In this document: piece by piece, positions 1 to 13,298 of the stretch
Numbering within the stretch: position 1 is the stretch's first letter
Layout of the letters: each line of letters begins with the position of its first letter
From: Marchantia polymorpha subsp. ruderalis
Taxonomy: Eukaryota; Streptophyta; Marchantiopsida; Marchantiales; Marchantiaceae
Length of the DNA stretch: 64,000 bases
Direction of reading: 5' to 3'
Assembly: GCA_037833965.1 (NCBI GenBank)
Contig: AP031353.1
Coordinates: forward strand, 13,642,501-13,706,500
The notes under the pieces: generated by a model
The model's input: the letters and a program-made list of their open reading frames with translations, nothing else
Database searches by the model: none
Told to the model about the DNA's origin: nothing
Translations under genes and position numbers: made by a program

Positions 1-2
1 AG

Positions 3-134
3 AAGAATCTTCGACGCCAGGTGCAGTACAGCGTTGAAAGTTTGGAGCCCCGAGAGATTTTTCTGTACATCGTCCGGGCCTCCCTCGCACGCGACCAGAA
101 ACCTGTCACGAAACTCTTCCGTGCCAAGTCGTAA
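3..134 (+). CDS. 3'-terminal exon of an unrecognised gene (partial)
   Basis: Reading from base 3, one frame stays open for 43 codons and ends at TAA (132-134). The peptide is charged and ends in LFRAKS. Its composition (alternating hydrophobic and charged residues, e.g. EIFLYIVRASLARDQ) looks like the C-terminal end of a soluble helical protein. The other two forward frames have less protein-like composition. The gene would begin left of the window. I do not recognise the family. Downstream sequence to about 1 kb is plausible 3' UTR, but no clear polyadenylation signal decides this. Confidence 0.4.
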   Translation, partial: KNLRRQVQYSVESLEPREIFLYIVRASLARDQKPVTKLFRAKS

Positions 135-3100
135 AGCAAAAGCACTGGTGTGCAAGCTCCGGCCGGGCTTGAGACGGAGTGAGACGCCCTCGTGAGTACT
201 CGGACGGACGCCTTACGAGATCACCATAGTTGACCACGACACGATTTGCTCGTACGAAATCACGGCAAATGTAATTTGGAGGAGGCCGATTCGAAGGTAC
301 GTGGAAGGTGTGCTAACCCGGGTCACGAACCTCTGGTCTCTCGGCTTCGCGTAGTCCTTCGTTTGGAGCCAGTATGTTTTTTACTCTTTGTTGTGGTTTA
401 TCTTCAATTTTTGCGTGGTTTATATCATCGAAGGTATGCGAGTCCTAGAGAATTGGTTTGGTGTTTTGGAGTGGTAATTCTAGTGCGCCTAGAAAGTCTC
501 GTTCAAAGACGCGAAGGTTGTAGTGACGGATGGACAAGAGTCACCATAACCCAGACGAGTTACTGCAGTGTTTCAAATAGTAACTCGTCAAAGCGAACAA
601 AGCATCGAGACCTTCACAGTTGTGCATCGATCGTTTTCACTCCAATAGAATTTCTTCCTTCTCGTTGCTATATGGGAGGTATTATCGTGCCCTTAAAGTC
701 GTACGCTTGGCATGTAACATTGTTGTCATCTCTAGTAGTATCTTTCTCCACGCCGATTTAGTGTTTGCTCTCCATGAGGTAGTGAGGCGGTCTAACTGGG
801 CACTAAAACATTCAAACATATATCTTGTATGTGGAGATTGAAAATGGAGTTAATAGTGTCTCTTGTGAACACATTCGTTCGGAAGTTTATTTTGTAACTT
901 TTCTTTTAAATCGAATTAGCTTTTCACAAAATTCATCGTTCTATACACTACCGTCGGTACTTTTGAAATACACTCATGTGTCATGGCTTACTTTAGATAT
1001 CTTTTGTTTCTTGCTTCCACCATGACAGTTGATGTGTTCTACATAATTGGCAAATAATACACTCTTCGTGGATACTATAGGCCTCATTGTTCATACCTTT
1101 GATTTGTTGATTATTGAGCATTACCTTGAAGCTTCCAGTACCAAACTGTCAAAACATGGGATGGTCACTTTTCTATCATTGACTGAGTGATCCGAAAGTG
1201 CAGAACCCTCCATAAGGATGCATTACATGTAGATAAGCTTTTTATACCAAAGTATCTGCATGTGAAGTTTAGTTTACTATATTAACATAAATACTAAACT
1301 TCAAATGTTTACCAAATAATTTATTTTTATATGTAACCATTTAAAACCATTTTTCAGGTACTCACAAGACTTGAGAACCTGAAAACACTACAGTTGAAAG
1401 ATAATTTTAAAATTTTCAATGTTCTATACTGATCAAAAAAATAAGATTTATGTATAGCGTTTACATTTATCATTTTTAAAAATATTTATTTTGAAAACCA
1501 AATTTAGCTTACACTGAATGGAGATATAATTTTGGGTTGCTTACTAATGGATCACATGTGTTTTCAATAAATTTTAATAGAAAATTAAAATTGGATGTCA
1601 TTAGATTATTTGCTCATTGCTATTACTTCTAATATGAATACAAAAAAAATCATGCATTGCTTCATATAATTTTAATTATTTTTCTATTATTTATTGCAAC
1701 TATACTGGAGCTATCTTGTATTTTTTTACTGTGGAATCTATTCTTACAGTATCAATACATTTACGGTAATATTAAGTTAATGAAAGCTGCAGAGGTATTG
1801 ACGAGGATCATTGAATGAAAAAAATAAAATCGTAGATCTCATGAACAAGTTTAGCTTATCAATCATCTATTAAAGAATTTTCTGTTTATATAATTTTTTA
1901 AATAATTGTAAATACTTATAAATGTTGGATGAATTTGAAACATGAATCATGCACACAATAAATTTCGAAAAATATTTTCTTCAAGATTTTATTTACTATG
2001 TACAAAAAAATCCTTTTTTTTACTGATGAATTTAATCATGTTATGCGAAAATTTAATTAATCATTAGATTATTAAACATTTATTATATTAAAAAAATCAT
2101 TAAAATTTCATTACATTCACATTGTATTAGTTTGAATGAATCAAAAGCATATTAACATAAAATCTTAAAATAATAACTGGAAGTAAAGTATGATTAAGTT
2201 CAACAACATTAGCTACAAAAGACAAATATTTCACATTATAAATACTAAAACAAAAGAAAGTTGTGAAATCTTAGATTTTATCAGAAAAGTTTGGAAGAGA
2301 TTTGCAAAGAGACATGTGATATTAAAAATCTAATTTACAAGAAGAAAATCTTCACTGGTCAATGAATCTTTGCTCCTTAAAAAATCATCATAACGCAATG
2401 TTAGATATATGTTTGATCCAACATTATTGACCTTACAAAATATTTGAACTCTAGTCTTTATCACAAAATTAACATCAAAATATGAAGATGATAATTACTG
2501 CTAATTTGATGTGAATTTTATTAGAATTTATTAAATTTATTACCTTACAATTAGACCAAAAATAATGATGAGATATGTTGACAATCATAAATATTAGGCA
2601 AGTACAAAGATATATCAAGTTGAAAAATTCATAGATTTGAATATTTTTAATAAAGAAAAAAATTAAGTTGCAACATATTTGTAAAGTATGGAAGAAAAAA
2701 ATTACAAAGATGAAAACAAGATCTTGCAAAATAATCCTTAAACTTGATTTGAAGACGTCTTTGTTACTTAAATAGAAATAGATATAGAAATATAAGTCAA
2801 GATTGGAAAAAAGAGGTTTTTGGTAGACCAAGAAGCAACCCCTACAGTATCCAGTTAATGAGAAGTAGAGGAGAGGTTTAGCAACTTGGAGATATACAAC
2901 CTGAGTTGATTAGTATTGGAAAATTTCAAGTTAGTACTGACAACTCATGTACTTAACGGATTGTGTTTCTACTGTGTTACTTGGTATTTCACCTCAACAA
3001 TGAATTTAATTACATTGAATTTTACTCACATAGATCCATCTATCACGTTATCTATATGGATTAATCCGACAGAAGAAAGTTAGAAATTCATCGACAAAAC

Positions 3101-4916
3101 GCCACAGACGCTGAGGATTGGAGATGGTCGCTTGACATTGTGGTTTTATATTATTAAGCTTGTTGTCGGATAAAAAAAAAGGTGGGGGCTGTTTGTACTT
3201 GAACCATATTTGCTTGACTGAATGATGCTCAAAGTCGAAACTTGAAAAACAGTAGGGCCCAAGGCAAGCTACAAACAAATGGTGGGTCATGTCTGGAAGT
3301 AAGACTTTCGAAGCCCCACGCTTGAAGGAGATATTGGATTCGATGAAATGGCATGTCGTTCAGTTGCTCACTCACTTCATGCTCTGTATGTAGGTCCTCT
3401 ATACAACCTCCTCTCTATTCAATTATATAATCCACGCTTCGTTGTTGGACCAGTAATGCATCAGTTTATTACACGTGCACTTGCTTACTTTCTGCTGCTT
3501 TCCGATTCGAAAGGGGACTCTGTTCATGGTAGCACACAACACACAAGTACATCAACTGTACGCTTGAGCATCGCGTGTTCGCTGTAGGACCAGCACCGAC
3601 TTCTCTGTTCCGTAAGTGGTTCATCGCGCATCGAAGGGTTGCTGTAAGTCTCCATGGTCATTAGCTCTTAAAGCCCTTTCTTGCTGAAAACAATGAGCTG
3701 TGTTTATCCCAGCATCGTATGTCTTTACTTCTTTTCATCTATCGATTTGTGATTTGTGATAGCTGAAACATTTCCAATGCTGTTGTTTATATTCTGTAGG
3801 AGAGAGAGTTTTTCAGAAGACAGTTTCACTCCTATCTGATGCAATAAGTAAAAGGAAAAGTAAAACTATGAGCATTTATTTTTGGCAAAGAATAGTAGTC
3901 CCTACTAAATTTCATTGGACGTTGTAGAGGAAACCCGACATAGCCTACGCTGAAGCAAGATGTACAGAGCCGACACCTTGTATGCGTCCGAGTCGGGCCG
4001 GCTTGAGATGGAAGCCAGCCTCATCAGTAGGCAGCCATTTCTTTAACATTTACAAAGTCTACAACTTTTGGCAAGCAGACAAAAGAAGTGATGGCAGCAT
4101 GAGACGGGGCGAAGATCTTCTTCAATGTGAGGAGACAAGTTCCGAGGTAACGATCTTAAGTTAATGCTGAGACATACTCCTCATAACATGCACTACACTC
4201 GTTGCAGTACCACGAATGCTATCGGGCAGAGTACACGGGAAGACTAGAGAAGATAGTGCCAAACTCATCGGCGATGTTTCATGAACTTATAGAACTTGCA
4301 ACCCATTTCATGTCCGTTCTACTTTTTGAACTGCGCACCCTCAACTTGCAAGTGAAATTCTTACTGAAGACATCTATAATGCTTGTTAATAGCCAAGGAT
4401 CCTTTTCAAACTTCTGCAAATTCGAGAACAACAGACAGGAAGCAAGTTGTTGCATTCCCTTCATCTATATACTCACAACAGATGATCAATTTACAATCAC
4501 TTACATGCTATCATGAAAGCTATCAGTTAAGGTATAGAAAGTGAAACTCTTTGGAGCCCAAAGACCACAAGTAACTACTGAATAAACCGTCTCACGAATT
4601 TTCACCAAACCTTACATGTGGCCAACAGCTTCTGAAAGGCCCTTGGTCAGGAGCTCACAATAGTTCGTCCAGGCACTGTGCTTGACCACCGTCATTATAA
4701 TTACGTGTGTGTATGGATGGTATATGGGCAAATGAGATTCGATTTTAGCGGACTTTTTGGACTGGCAGACTGTATCATGATCATTTCGCATGTCACCTGA
4801 GATCCCTGTCTGTTCTCCTCGACAACCTGGATTTCTTCATCCGATGACCAGCTAGATGTTAAACGTGACTCCGAGAAACAATGACAGAGGCTTTGATTGT
4901 GACCTTCTGGTGCGAA
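135..4916. other. Non-genic stretch with an AT-rich block
   Basis: No recognisable gene. About 135-1100 is of mixed composition. From about 1260 to 2830 the sequence is strongly AT-rich, with long A and T runs and stops in all frames; the one longer minus-strand ORF there (2475-2831) is Phe/Ile/Asn-rich as expected by chance in AT-rich DNA. From 2830 to 4916 composition returns to near average with short ORFs only and no family match. Confidence 0.6.
1263..1303. repeat. Inverted repeat, 11-bp arms
   Basis: TGAAGTTTAGT (1263-1273) is perfectly complementary to ACTAAACTTCA (1293-1303), with a 19-nt loop, in AT-rich DNA. Confidence 0.7.
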
Positions 4917-5537
4917 TCACGATGGCTGGAGAGAAGCTAAAAACTCTGCGATCAGCTTGTTTACGATCTCGTGTTGTTCCTGGTGCAAGTGTCCAGAGTC
5001 AATTGTAACAAAGTTTTAAAGATTAGGACAAAGGTACCTTTTTTTAGCAAGGAATTCTTCTTTAAAGAATTGAGAGTCAGCAGAAATGGTAAAAGGAATA
5101 TCATGACTAGCTTGAATGAGGATTGCCGGAGCTTCCAAAAGCTTGTCTCTCCAGGCTGCACATAACTCCGTATCCCTGAACAAGGATTTTCAGATCATAA
5201 GCATGGCAAGCTCTTGTTTATCAATTCCATCGGTCAAGATCCGGCTCTCGGTATCCAACATTCAGAAAAAGGATTTCAAACATACCCGGATCCCCAGCAT
5301 GCTACAACAATGCAAGACAAAAGCAGAAGTAAAGTCTCATGTCCAATTGAGCCAGTCGATGAGCGGCCTCAGAGCTTCTTCATCATCTGAATATACCTTT
5401 GGGATCCCTATTCGAGGGTCCTCATGCCACCGATTTAGAAAACTCTTCATCAAGTGATGTGTCCTCTCTTTGGCAAACAAGGCCTCTGCACTGCCTGGCT
5501 CCTGAGTTCCAAGTAAGTCGATCTTTGGAATTATCAA
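4917..5537 (-). pseudogene. Alpha/beta-hydrolase-like gene remnant (C-terminal part)
   Basis: On the minus strand from about 5190 down to a TGA at 4917-4919, the translation reads like the end of an epoxide-hydrolase-like alpha/beta-hydrolase: a WRDKLLEAPAILIQASHD strand-and-acid segment, then CPNL, then TIDSGHLHQEQHEIVNKLI with the presumed catalytic His in SGH and the usual closing helix. A TAA replaces one codon between CPNL and NFVTID. A second open stretch (5337-5537) ending in RPLIDWLNWT may be an upstream exon, but splice sites joining the two are not clear, and stops lie between them. No nucleophile elbow (GxSxG) was found upstream. I read it as a decayed copy; a real gene with one nonsense codon is less likely. 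The family call rests on the last 80 residues. Confidence 0.45.
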
Positions 5538-8500
5538 TCAAGTGAATGAATCTTCAGCAGGTGTTGGACAAGCTGACGCCAACGAGAGCTAGAATAAACA
5601 GAGGTATCGAGAGTCTTCTTCCACAGTAGTGATTGCAAACTGATTTCATCTGATTCCAATCTCGATTGCACATTAGAGACTTGGATGGAATATCTGGAAT
5701 ATGTTAGTGTAAACATCTTCTTTGAAAGTGCTGGCGAAGATCTATACAGTTGGTCATCTGCTTAATCCATGGGTGTAGCATGACGCCAAGGGAAACTGCT
5801 CGGACGAGTTCAGGTCGAAAACGTAGAAGTTTCCAGACATGACCTACTCCCTGATCGTGTCAAACCAAGAAAACCTGCACATGGGCACATCAACATGACC
5901 TTCAATCAGTAATTGAAATAAATTATTTATCACTGTCAGCCACTGGGGCATACTAGGAGCATCCCTACATGTTGAATATTAAAGACAAAGAGAGAACCGT
6001 CACATGCATGTCGATGTCTAGAATAACCAGAAAAAAGATGGTTGCCGACTCTAGAAGATACTTCAACGAAAATTTTTACCGATCCTTATGTACCTGACAC
6101 TCGTCACCGAAGGTCTACTAGAGTCGCCAAAGACATTGCAGAATTTCGTGAGTCTGACAGATCATCTCGTTGGGTCACCGTCAGTGACACAGTACGAGAC
6201 TGAAAGAGAAGAACCTGGCTACATCACGATTTAAGCAGAGTGTATCCCAGTTGCAACATGTGAATCCAACTCAGCATTACAGTTTTAGATCCGCTCAGAG
6301 AGAGCTGAATTCAACGATCAGATGTAAACCCGAAGAGTTGTATTCGTGCGTATATGTTTGTAAGCACAACTTTGATCGCAAACATCCTGCAGGTCGAGAA
6401 ACAGCTTGTTTTGTGCTGACTTCTTGATGCGTTTCCTGGTTTGTGCTCTTTATTCTGTGTTTCACAGGCGGATCGTCTTTGTGATGATGGCTCGTCGTTT
6501 TCCAAGACTCGCACACAGCGATCTTGCAAGCCCTTCCCTTGGATTTGCTACTTGCCAGCATTCCTATGCTTCAAATGGTCCCAACTCCCGACGGATTATC
6601 ACTGCTGAAGCCAACGACATGTTATCGCTTGAGCACTGACAACCTATACATATCATCGGACTCTGAACTGGATCGAGAGTCTTTCCATTCCTACATCCCA
6701 CAATGATGGACTCTTCTACATTCAAGATTACCTACATCTCACTTGTTGCTGAGTTGCATCAGTAAACTATTTCGTATAAAGCTCGTGGGACGGCACGAAA
6801 ATTCCCTTTCAGATGGGAACTCGATCTTGAAGACAAAGAGAAGGATCAAGGACGAGGTTGAAACCTTTCCTCGGAATTGTTGAACACTGCTGTTTGTGTC
6901 CATGTATTGCAACTGGTTGTGGACTTCCATCGACCACATACTGACGAGTCTAAAGTCTTACTCGAGCCTCACAACAAGGAAAGGAGTGAAACAGCGGAGT
7001 GCACAAAATGAAGCTGCATATGCAAATGTTCTGTGAATAAGTGGGGGCCAAGTGGATAGAAATAAAAATTGGAAGACCCATCTATGGTTATGGTTATGGG
7101 ATTGGAGTTTTGCCATAGATCAATTACGTAAATTAAACAAGAGGGGTCAAGTTGTACTCCGAAGAATTGATGTGCCTTGCTTGACTCAGCAGACATGGAG
7201 ATCTTCATAAATGCAAACCAGAGCCATTTCACAAACAGAGCATCAAGATGTCCTCTCTCGTGCATGGCTTATGGCTCTGAAATGGTCCACGGCTATCCAG
7301 CATTCCCCTGAAGCGTTCACCCTCCAATTAAAGTGACTAGATTCACGAGTATTGATGAAGCTTGATCTTACTACTTTCGATGCTCTCCGTTCATGTCGCT
7401 TTTCTTGAGGTGGTTTCTTCTGCCAGTCCATTTTGTTACTGGCAACAAATCCATAGGACGCAAACAATAAAAGGTCAACATATGACAGGAAATACAGAAT
7501 AACAAAAATCACGGACTTGCAGTTTGGCCTTGAACTTTTATGAGGGGCGCACATTATTCGACACTACATTCCTCGTTTTTCTTCTTTTGTATGGGATTGT
7601 CTTTTTTTCTAGGAATGGCAGTACGTGGACCTACCGTATTGTTCAGAGATAAGATTTTCATGCTCATAGTGAAATTTCACAACCGTGACAGATCCAACTA
7701 TGGGAAGCACTGGCTACTTGTAGAGCAATGCAAAAGGATTAGATATGAAACTAAAGAGAGTGTTATAAATTCTTTTTAGTGTATTAGGCTCTTGTGATTC
7801 TCTCACGAGCACACCAAAGTTTACGTAAGTGACTCAATGTGACGTTCGCCTAACAAAAAGAAAGTGGTGAACTCATTCCGTAGGCTTAGAGTTATGTCGC
7901 TCCACTCAACACCAAAACATTCCTCTAAATGCAATAGTTCTAGAAACAAATAACTTCGAAAGCTACAGAAAACACGATCGAGCAATGTCTATTCTCGTTA
8001 TAAATGTCATAAATAACTCTCGCCCAACTTTCATACCTACAAGAATGATTATAACTCTAATTAGCCTACTTAGATATCATACATCACCCTTGAAATTGAA
8101 GAGGAAAACTTTGTCGAATACATAGTACTCTAACCTTTAACACTCGCAACATTTCTCAGTTATAGAAGATGAAATTCAGAGTATGAAAGGAAAGAAATGT
8201 GTGTACGATGTAGTTTGAATATAACGTGCATGGAATTCCGACCACTGGAAACTTTGACAAGCGCAGTTGAAGTGTAGTCGGCCAAGAAGGCGGTAAAGAA
8301 GAATCCTCCTTACGCATTCTCGAGCTCGGCGGTCGGGACCTGGACTCCGATCTGGGGCTGCGGCTGCGGCTGAGGCCTGCAGCAGCAGCTATGTCTGCGG
8401 GGCGAGAACATTGCCGCTTTGCAGGCGGTTCCAGCTCGCTCTGCAGGTCCGGGTGGCGATTTGGCAGGCCCGCATTGGGCGTCTCTGATGCTGCCTGCTC

Positions 8501-8736
8501 CGGTCGAAGAAATGCTGCAGCCGCCCTTGCGTTCGGGTGATCTTCGCACTGTTCGCTGCCCAGCGAAATCGGCACTGCGGCTCGGGTCGAGGATTTTCAC
8601 GAATCGGGATGCTGCACAGGCTTGGCGATTCCTTAGGCCGTACGCATGCGATGTAGCCAAGTTCCCATGTTGCTGAGAGGAGTCGTCTCGTCCGAAATCG
8701 GTCTCTTGCCCTCGTCTTGCGAACTGTAGCGCGACT
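5538..8736. other. Non-genic stretch and probable BASS promoter/5' UTR
   Basis: Short overlapping ORFs on both strands with no recognisable family. Minus-strand codons around 5540-5860 contain a shifted open stretch that could belong to the hydrolase remnant, but I cannot assign it. From about 8290 the sequence becomes G+C-rich and CpG-rich up to the BASS start codon, as expected for a plant promoter and 5' UTR. No core element could be fixed with confidence. Confidence 0.5.
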
Positions 8737-11700
8737 ATGGAGCTCGCCCTTGCCTCGACCGGTCTCACGGCCTTTCGTCTTCCTCCTGTACAGTGTGCGC
8801 CGTCGTCGTCGTTCGCCAGAGCAAGCCATGGAGACAGGAGGAGACCCTCGGGCAGTGCAATGCTCGGCTGTTCCATGACCTCAGCGGGTCGATTGTCTGG
8901 CGCTGTAACAGGCCGACATTTCTCGAAAAGTTCGTTCGCTCTGTCGACCAGGAAACAGGGATTTTGCTCGTCGTCTCCGTGTGGAACACTTTCTGCTTTT
9001 TCTCGACGAGATGGTCGTCTGGACAGTCGCCTGCTGAGTGGCAGTGGAGCATCTGTATCGTCCCAAGATGATGGGGAGGACGACGAGGGAGCAGAACCCG
9101 CTGTGGAGCTGCAAGGCTGGGAGAAGAATGCAGAGCAGATCGGAGAGGCTCTGTCCTCGGCCTTCCCTTTGTGGGTAGCATTGGCTTGTGTATTGGCTCT
9201 CGTCTGGCCCAGCTCAACCTACTGGATTGATCAGCGAGTGCAAGTCTTTGGAATCACCGTCACCATGCTTGGTATGACCTCCACTCTCTTCGTTCGTTTA
9301 TTTCGTCTACATTTGTAATCGTTTAATGGCTTGCACTGGGATGATTTCGGAGAAAGTCTTATTTATTGTAATCATCGGCACCACTCCAGGATAAAGTGTG
9401 ATGACCTACCGTAGTTGTTCAGCACGAGAATGCTGGCTCTAGGTTGTAGATGAGAGGTTGTAATGGTGGTGTGCGCATGGAGGGTTTAGTGGAAGCTTGG
9501 AATAGACTTTCCAAAAAGAGATTGGAAATCCAAGTTCGAAGCTAATATGTAGAGTGAAGGTTTTGCTTAATTTCTGTTGCGGTATAAACGTGGTTACAAG
9601 CTTGAGGGACTCGGACAATGAGCAGCCTCATGCAGTAGAATTACGCAATTGTCCTAATTCTTGATGGGGCGCATTGGGGGCGTGCCCATTGTAAATATGG
9701 ACAGAAATTAAGGGATATCCAGGATAAAGTGTGATGACCTACCGTAGTTGTTCAGCACGAGAATGCTGGCTCTAGGTTGTAGATGAGAGGTTGTAATGGT
9801 GGTGTGCGCGTGGAGGGTTTAGTGGAAGCTTGGAATAGACTTTCCAAAAAGAGATTGGAAATCCAAGTTCGAAGCTAATATGTAGAGTGAAGGTTTTGCT
9901 TAATTTCTGTTGCGGTATAAACGTGGTTACAAGCTTGAGGGACTCGGACAATGAGCAGCCTCATGCAGTAGAATTACGCAATTGTCCTAATTCTTGATGG
10001 GGCGCATTGGGGGCGTGCCCATTGTAAATATGGACAGAAATTAAGGGATATTCCCATGGTGACTTAAGGTGGGCTTTCCGAAGAATTGGAATGCTTACAT
10101 GAAATCTCCACATATTTTCTTCATGACTTACGTAGACAAACGTAAAACTGGGAGGCATGAGGAAACAAGCTGAACAGAGTGCTTGCTGGATTGGCAGGGA
10201 TGGGTATGACATTAACTCCGAAGGATTTCCAAGGCGCATTGTCGATGCCGAAGGAAGTGCTTGCCGGAGTCGTCCTCCAGTACACGGTGTGTTAAACTCC
10301 CCTTTAACTTGTGAACCAACTACTCGGAAAAAAATGTTGACGTCTTTTTTAGTTTTGTAATGGCTTCAGCTATGTGAAAAGGCTGACTTAATGACTCCAT
10401 CGTTTCTTTCATGCCGTCAGGTGATGCCCACCTCAGGCTATCTCGTGAGCAAGTTGCTGCAGCTGCCTCCGCACTTTGCTGCTGGCCTTATCCTTGTAGC
10501 GTGCTGTCCCGGAGGTATTAATCGAAAGCAGCAATGGTGAATGTCAGTGTTTCAGATTTATCGTCAGCTTCTGTTGGAAAGGTCCCTCTTCCACTGTCTG
10601 CTCGTTGCCATTCTGTCGCCTTTGTGATGATTCGCATTCTTTGTGGTTACAGAGTTGTGGTTGAATCTGATGTCTCAATAGTTGATGAATGCAACTGATT
10701 ATTTTCATGTCCTTCTGTTGAAGGTACCGCGAGTAATATCGTTACCTACCTTGCCAGGTGTGTTTCGTGCCTAGGACAATTATTTGGATTTCTGCATCGT
10801 TTGGAGTCTAGCTCGCTTAATAATGAACATTTTCTCGCACCAGGCATCGTAGCACTATCACTGTCATGATGGGATGACTCCTTCATTTCATAAACTTGCG
10901 GCCATTGTAAACTTCTGGTTATTGTGACTTTGCAGGGGAAATGTGGCTCTCTCGGTCATCATGACAGCCGTGAGCACCTTCTTGGCTGTAGTAAGCGTCC
11001 TTCATGACCTACCTAACGCATTTGCCGTGATTGTAAATTGCCATAGACTGCTTGTTAGTCTTTGGTTGCTTGCTTCAAACTTTTCTATTCCGGTTCCTAA
11101 GTACTCAAATAAACATGCGAAGATTAAGGCTCGTTGTCTGCTTTCTCGTTCTAGTTCTTAGTGGGGTGTATCAGTAGAAGCGTGCTCGTCGTAAATATGG
11201 ACATACTGAAAAGGGGGAATACATCCTGTGTACCTTCAGGTGGGCACCTTGGAGTGCGAGAGAGAACATAAAGCTTTCATGCATTTCGAATAGCAACACT
11301 ATCGACGTCATATCGTTTCAAGTTACTGATTGGGAAATTGCAACGCGCAGATTATGACTCCAGTTTTGACTGCGAAGCTTGTTGGGCAATATATTGCTGT
11401 GGACGCGGCCTCCCTGTTTTTCTCCACTGTGCAGGTATGTACAGTATATGGAAATTCGTAGTCAGTTGTGGTCAAGTCTGGGTTGGACTTTGTTATCGTA
11501 CCAAGTTCGATACGTTGCCTTATGTTACCTGAACTTCGTTGGTTGGAAGATATCAATCAGGCCTTAGACGTGTTTTCCCTCTACCAGCCCTCTTTTGAAA
11601 ATCAGGTGTGATAAAAGTTGTTGGTAGCGAGGGATTCTGGATTTTAAAATCGTCCGCTGGCGTATGTACATTGACGATTCGATCTGCTCAGGTGGTCCTG

Positions 11701-12603
11701 CTGCCAGTTCTTGGAGGCGCTTTTTTGAATTACTTCTTCAAGAGTGCCGTCAAGAAGATCTCTATATTGGCTCCATCCATTGCAGTGTTTATGGTCGCCA
11801 TAGTATGCGCGGGAGCAGTAGGTCGTAGTGCGAGTGCCATTCTTTCTTCCGGTGGACAGCTGTTTCTGGCAGTGGGTGCTCTGCACGGCCTTGGCTTTGC
11901 TGGAGGCTACATATTGTCGAAGCTTTTCCGCATTGACGAAGCGTCTTGCAGAACCATTTCGATCGAAGTTGGAATGCAGGTTGGTCGCACCTCCTATTTG
12001 TCCCGCTATTCGCGCCCATTGTTTTGTCTGGAAGCCTCTGTAATTATGGGTGATTTAGATTGTCAGAAGATTCATTTCCTTGAAACAATCTAAGGTTTAG
12101 GGCTTCAACTTCTCTCACTTTCAGGCATTGTTATGAATGTTCATCTTGCCTCTAGTTAATCTTAGCCGACCAGTCCTTCCGGTCGTCTAATTCGTATGAG
12201 GCGTATATCAACTTAGAAGTCTTGTGGATGCATGCATAGTGATGACACAAGTATGAAAGTCATGCGAAATGACTTCCACCATGCATGCCCTCGTAGATGC
12301 AGCAAGCGATGCAAACAATCACAAGACTCTGCAGGATACAATTGGAATTATTGCATCTAGTGATTCTACGATATTTGCTCAAACGACTTGCACGACTTGT
12401 CCTGGTCTGATTTCCCGTTTTTTGTTCTGCAGAATTCCGTTCTTGGAGTTGTGCTGGCAGGTCAACATTTCACCAATCCTCTCACTGCAGTACCTTGTGC
12501 AGTTTCCAGCGTGTTTCATTCTGTTTTTGGCAGCACTCTTGCGGGGATATGGAGACTATATCCAACAAACAATGACAAAGACAATGCAGTTTTGACATCC
12601 TGA
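8737..12603 (+). CDS. BASS: Chloroplast sodium/metabolite cotransporter, BASS family
   Basis: Eight exons with GT-AG introns and consistent phases: 8737-9271, 10198-10286, 10421-10514, 10724-10757, 10936-10990, 11351-11434, 11692-11979, 12433-12603; 449 residues. The first ~130 residues are Ser/Arg-rich and acid-poor at the very N-terminus, as in a chloroplast transit peptide. The membrane domain then follows the plant BASS order: LGMGMTLTPKDF, GLILVACCPGG, the TASNIVTYLARGNVALSV stretch that forms a sodium/substrate site in this family, VVLLPVLGGAFLN, SRTISIEVGMQNSVLGVVLA and NPLTAVPCAVSSV. The family imports small organic anions (bile-acid symporter fold) across the plastid envelope with Na+; the substrate of this member is unknown. 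Start chosen at the first in-frame ATG giving a transit peptide. Intron 1 carries a 333-bp tandem duplication. No defects seen; it looks functional. Confidence 0.92.
9386..10051. repeat. 333-bp tandem duplication in BASS intron 1
   Basis: Two head-to-tail copies, 9386-9718 and 9719-10051. By eye they differ at one base (GCGCATGG versus GCGCGTGG). Both lie inside intron 1, so the protein is unaffected. A much weaker resemblance to the end of the unit (GTAAATATGGACA) occurs near 11190 in a later intron. Confidence 0.9.
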
Positions 12604-13269
12604 CATAATTTGTTGACACCTCATCCCCTTGTCATGCATCCTGATCGGCCCGTTTCACTTGATTCGTAAGTTCGATTTACCATATCTAAATCTTCCACTT
12701 TCTTCGTTGGCTGAAGGCCGACATCGAGATACTATCTTTTGATGCTACCTACGATCAGAGTTTGCAAGGGCGTCGGATATGGCTGCTGCCTACACTGTCT
12801 TAGAAAATTCCACAAACCTCATATAAGCTGTTTTCAAAGATCATTAATATTTTCCATGTGTTTCAATCAACCTTTTGTTCGTGCTGTCTCGCTAGGGTTA
12901 TGTTGCAAGATGATGAAGTTGTTCTACACAGTATTAAAGATCCATATCAACGCTGATTCTTTGAATCGTAATTGCAGAAGATACTCTACACTCTGGAAGT
13001 TCCGTGTGTATTACGAGGACCACAGGAAAATCTATTCCAGGTCTGCGGATTTGAGATTGGAGTTACGTGCACAGATGTTATCACAGGGTTAATAGGACAA
13101 ACACTTTTTTATGGATGTGTCAGAACGTCATAGGAGCTATCTTGTCTTGATCGACAATTAGCTACAACTAGTGAGTGAATGCGCTTCTTCAAGTATGGAC
13201 TTTTTGCTGCACAGATTCAGGTAGTTCCTCTCAACTTGCCGTTGAAGATTACATGACCAGTAAGTTCTT

Positions 13270-13298
13270 ATGACGTGAAGAAGATTTCTTCACGTCAT
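13270..13298. repeat. Perfect 13-bp-arm hairpin
   Basis: ATGACGTGAAGAA and TTCTTCACGTCAT are exact reverse complements separated by only GAT. Confidence 0.85.

Noticed and set aside
2475..2831. 118-codon minus-strand ORF with hydrophobic stretches
   Set aside because: Phe/Ile/Asn-rich composition is what AT-rich DNA gives by chance.
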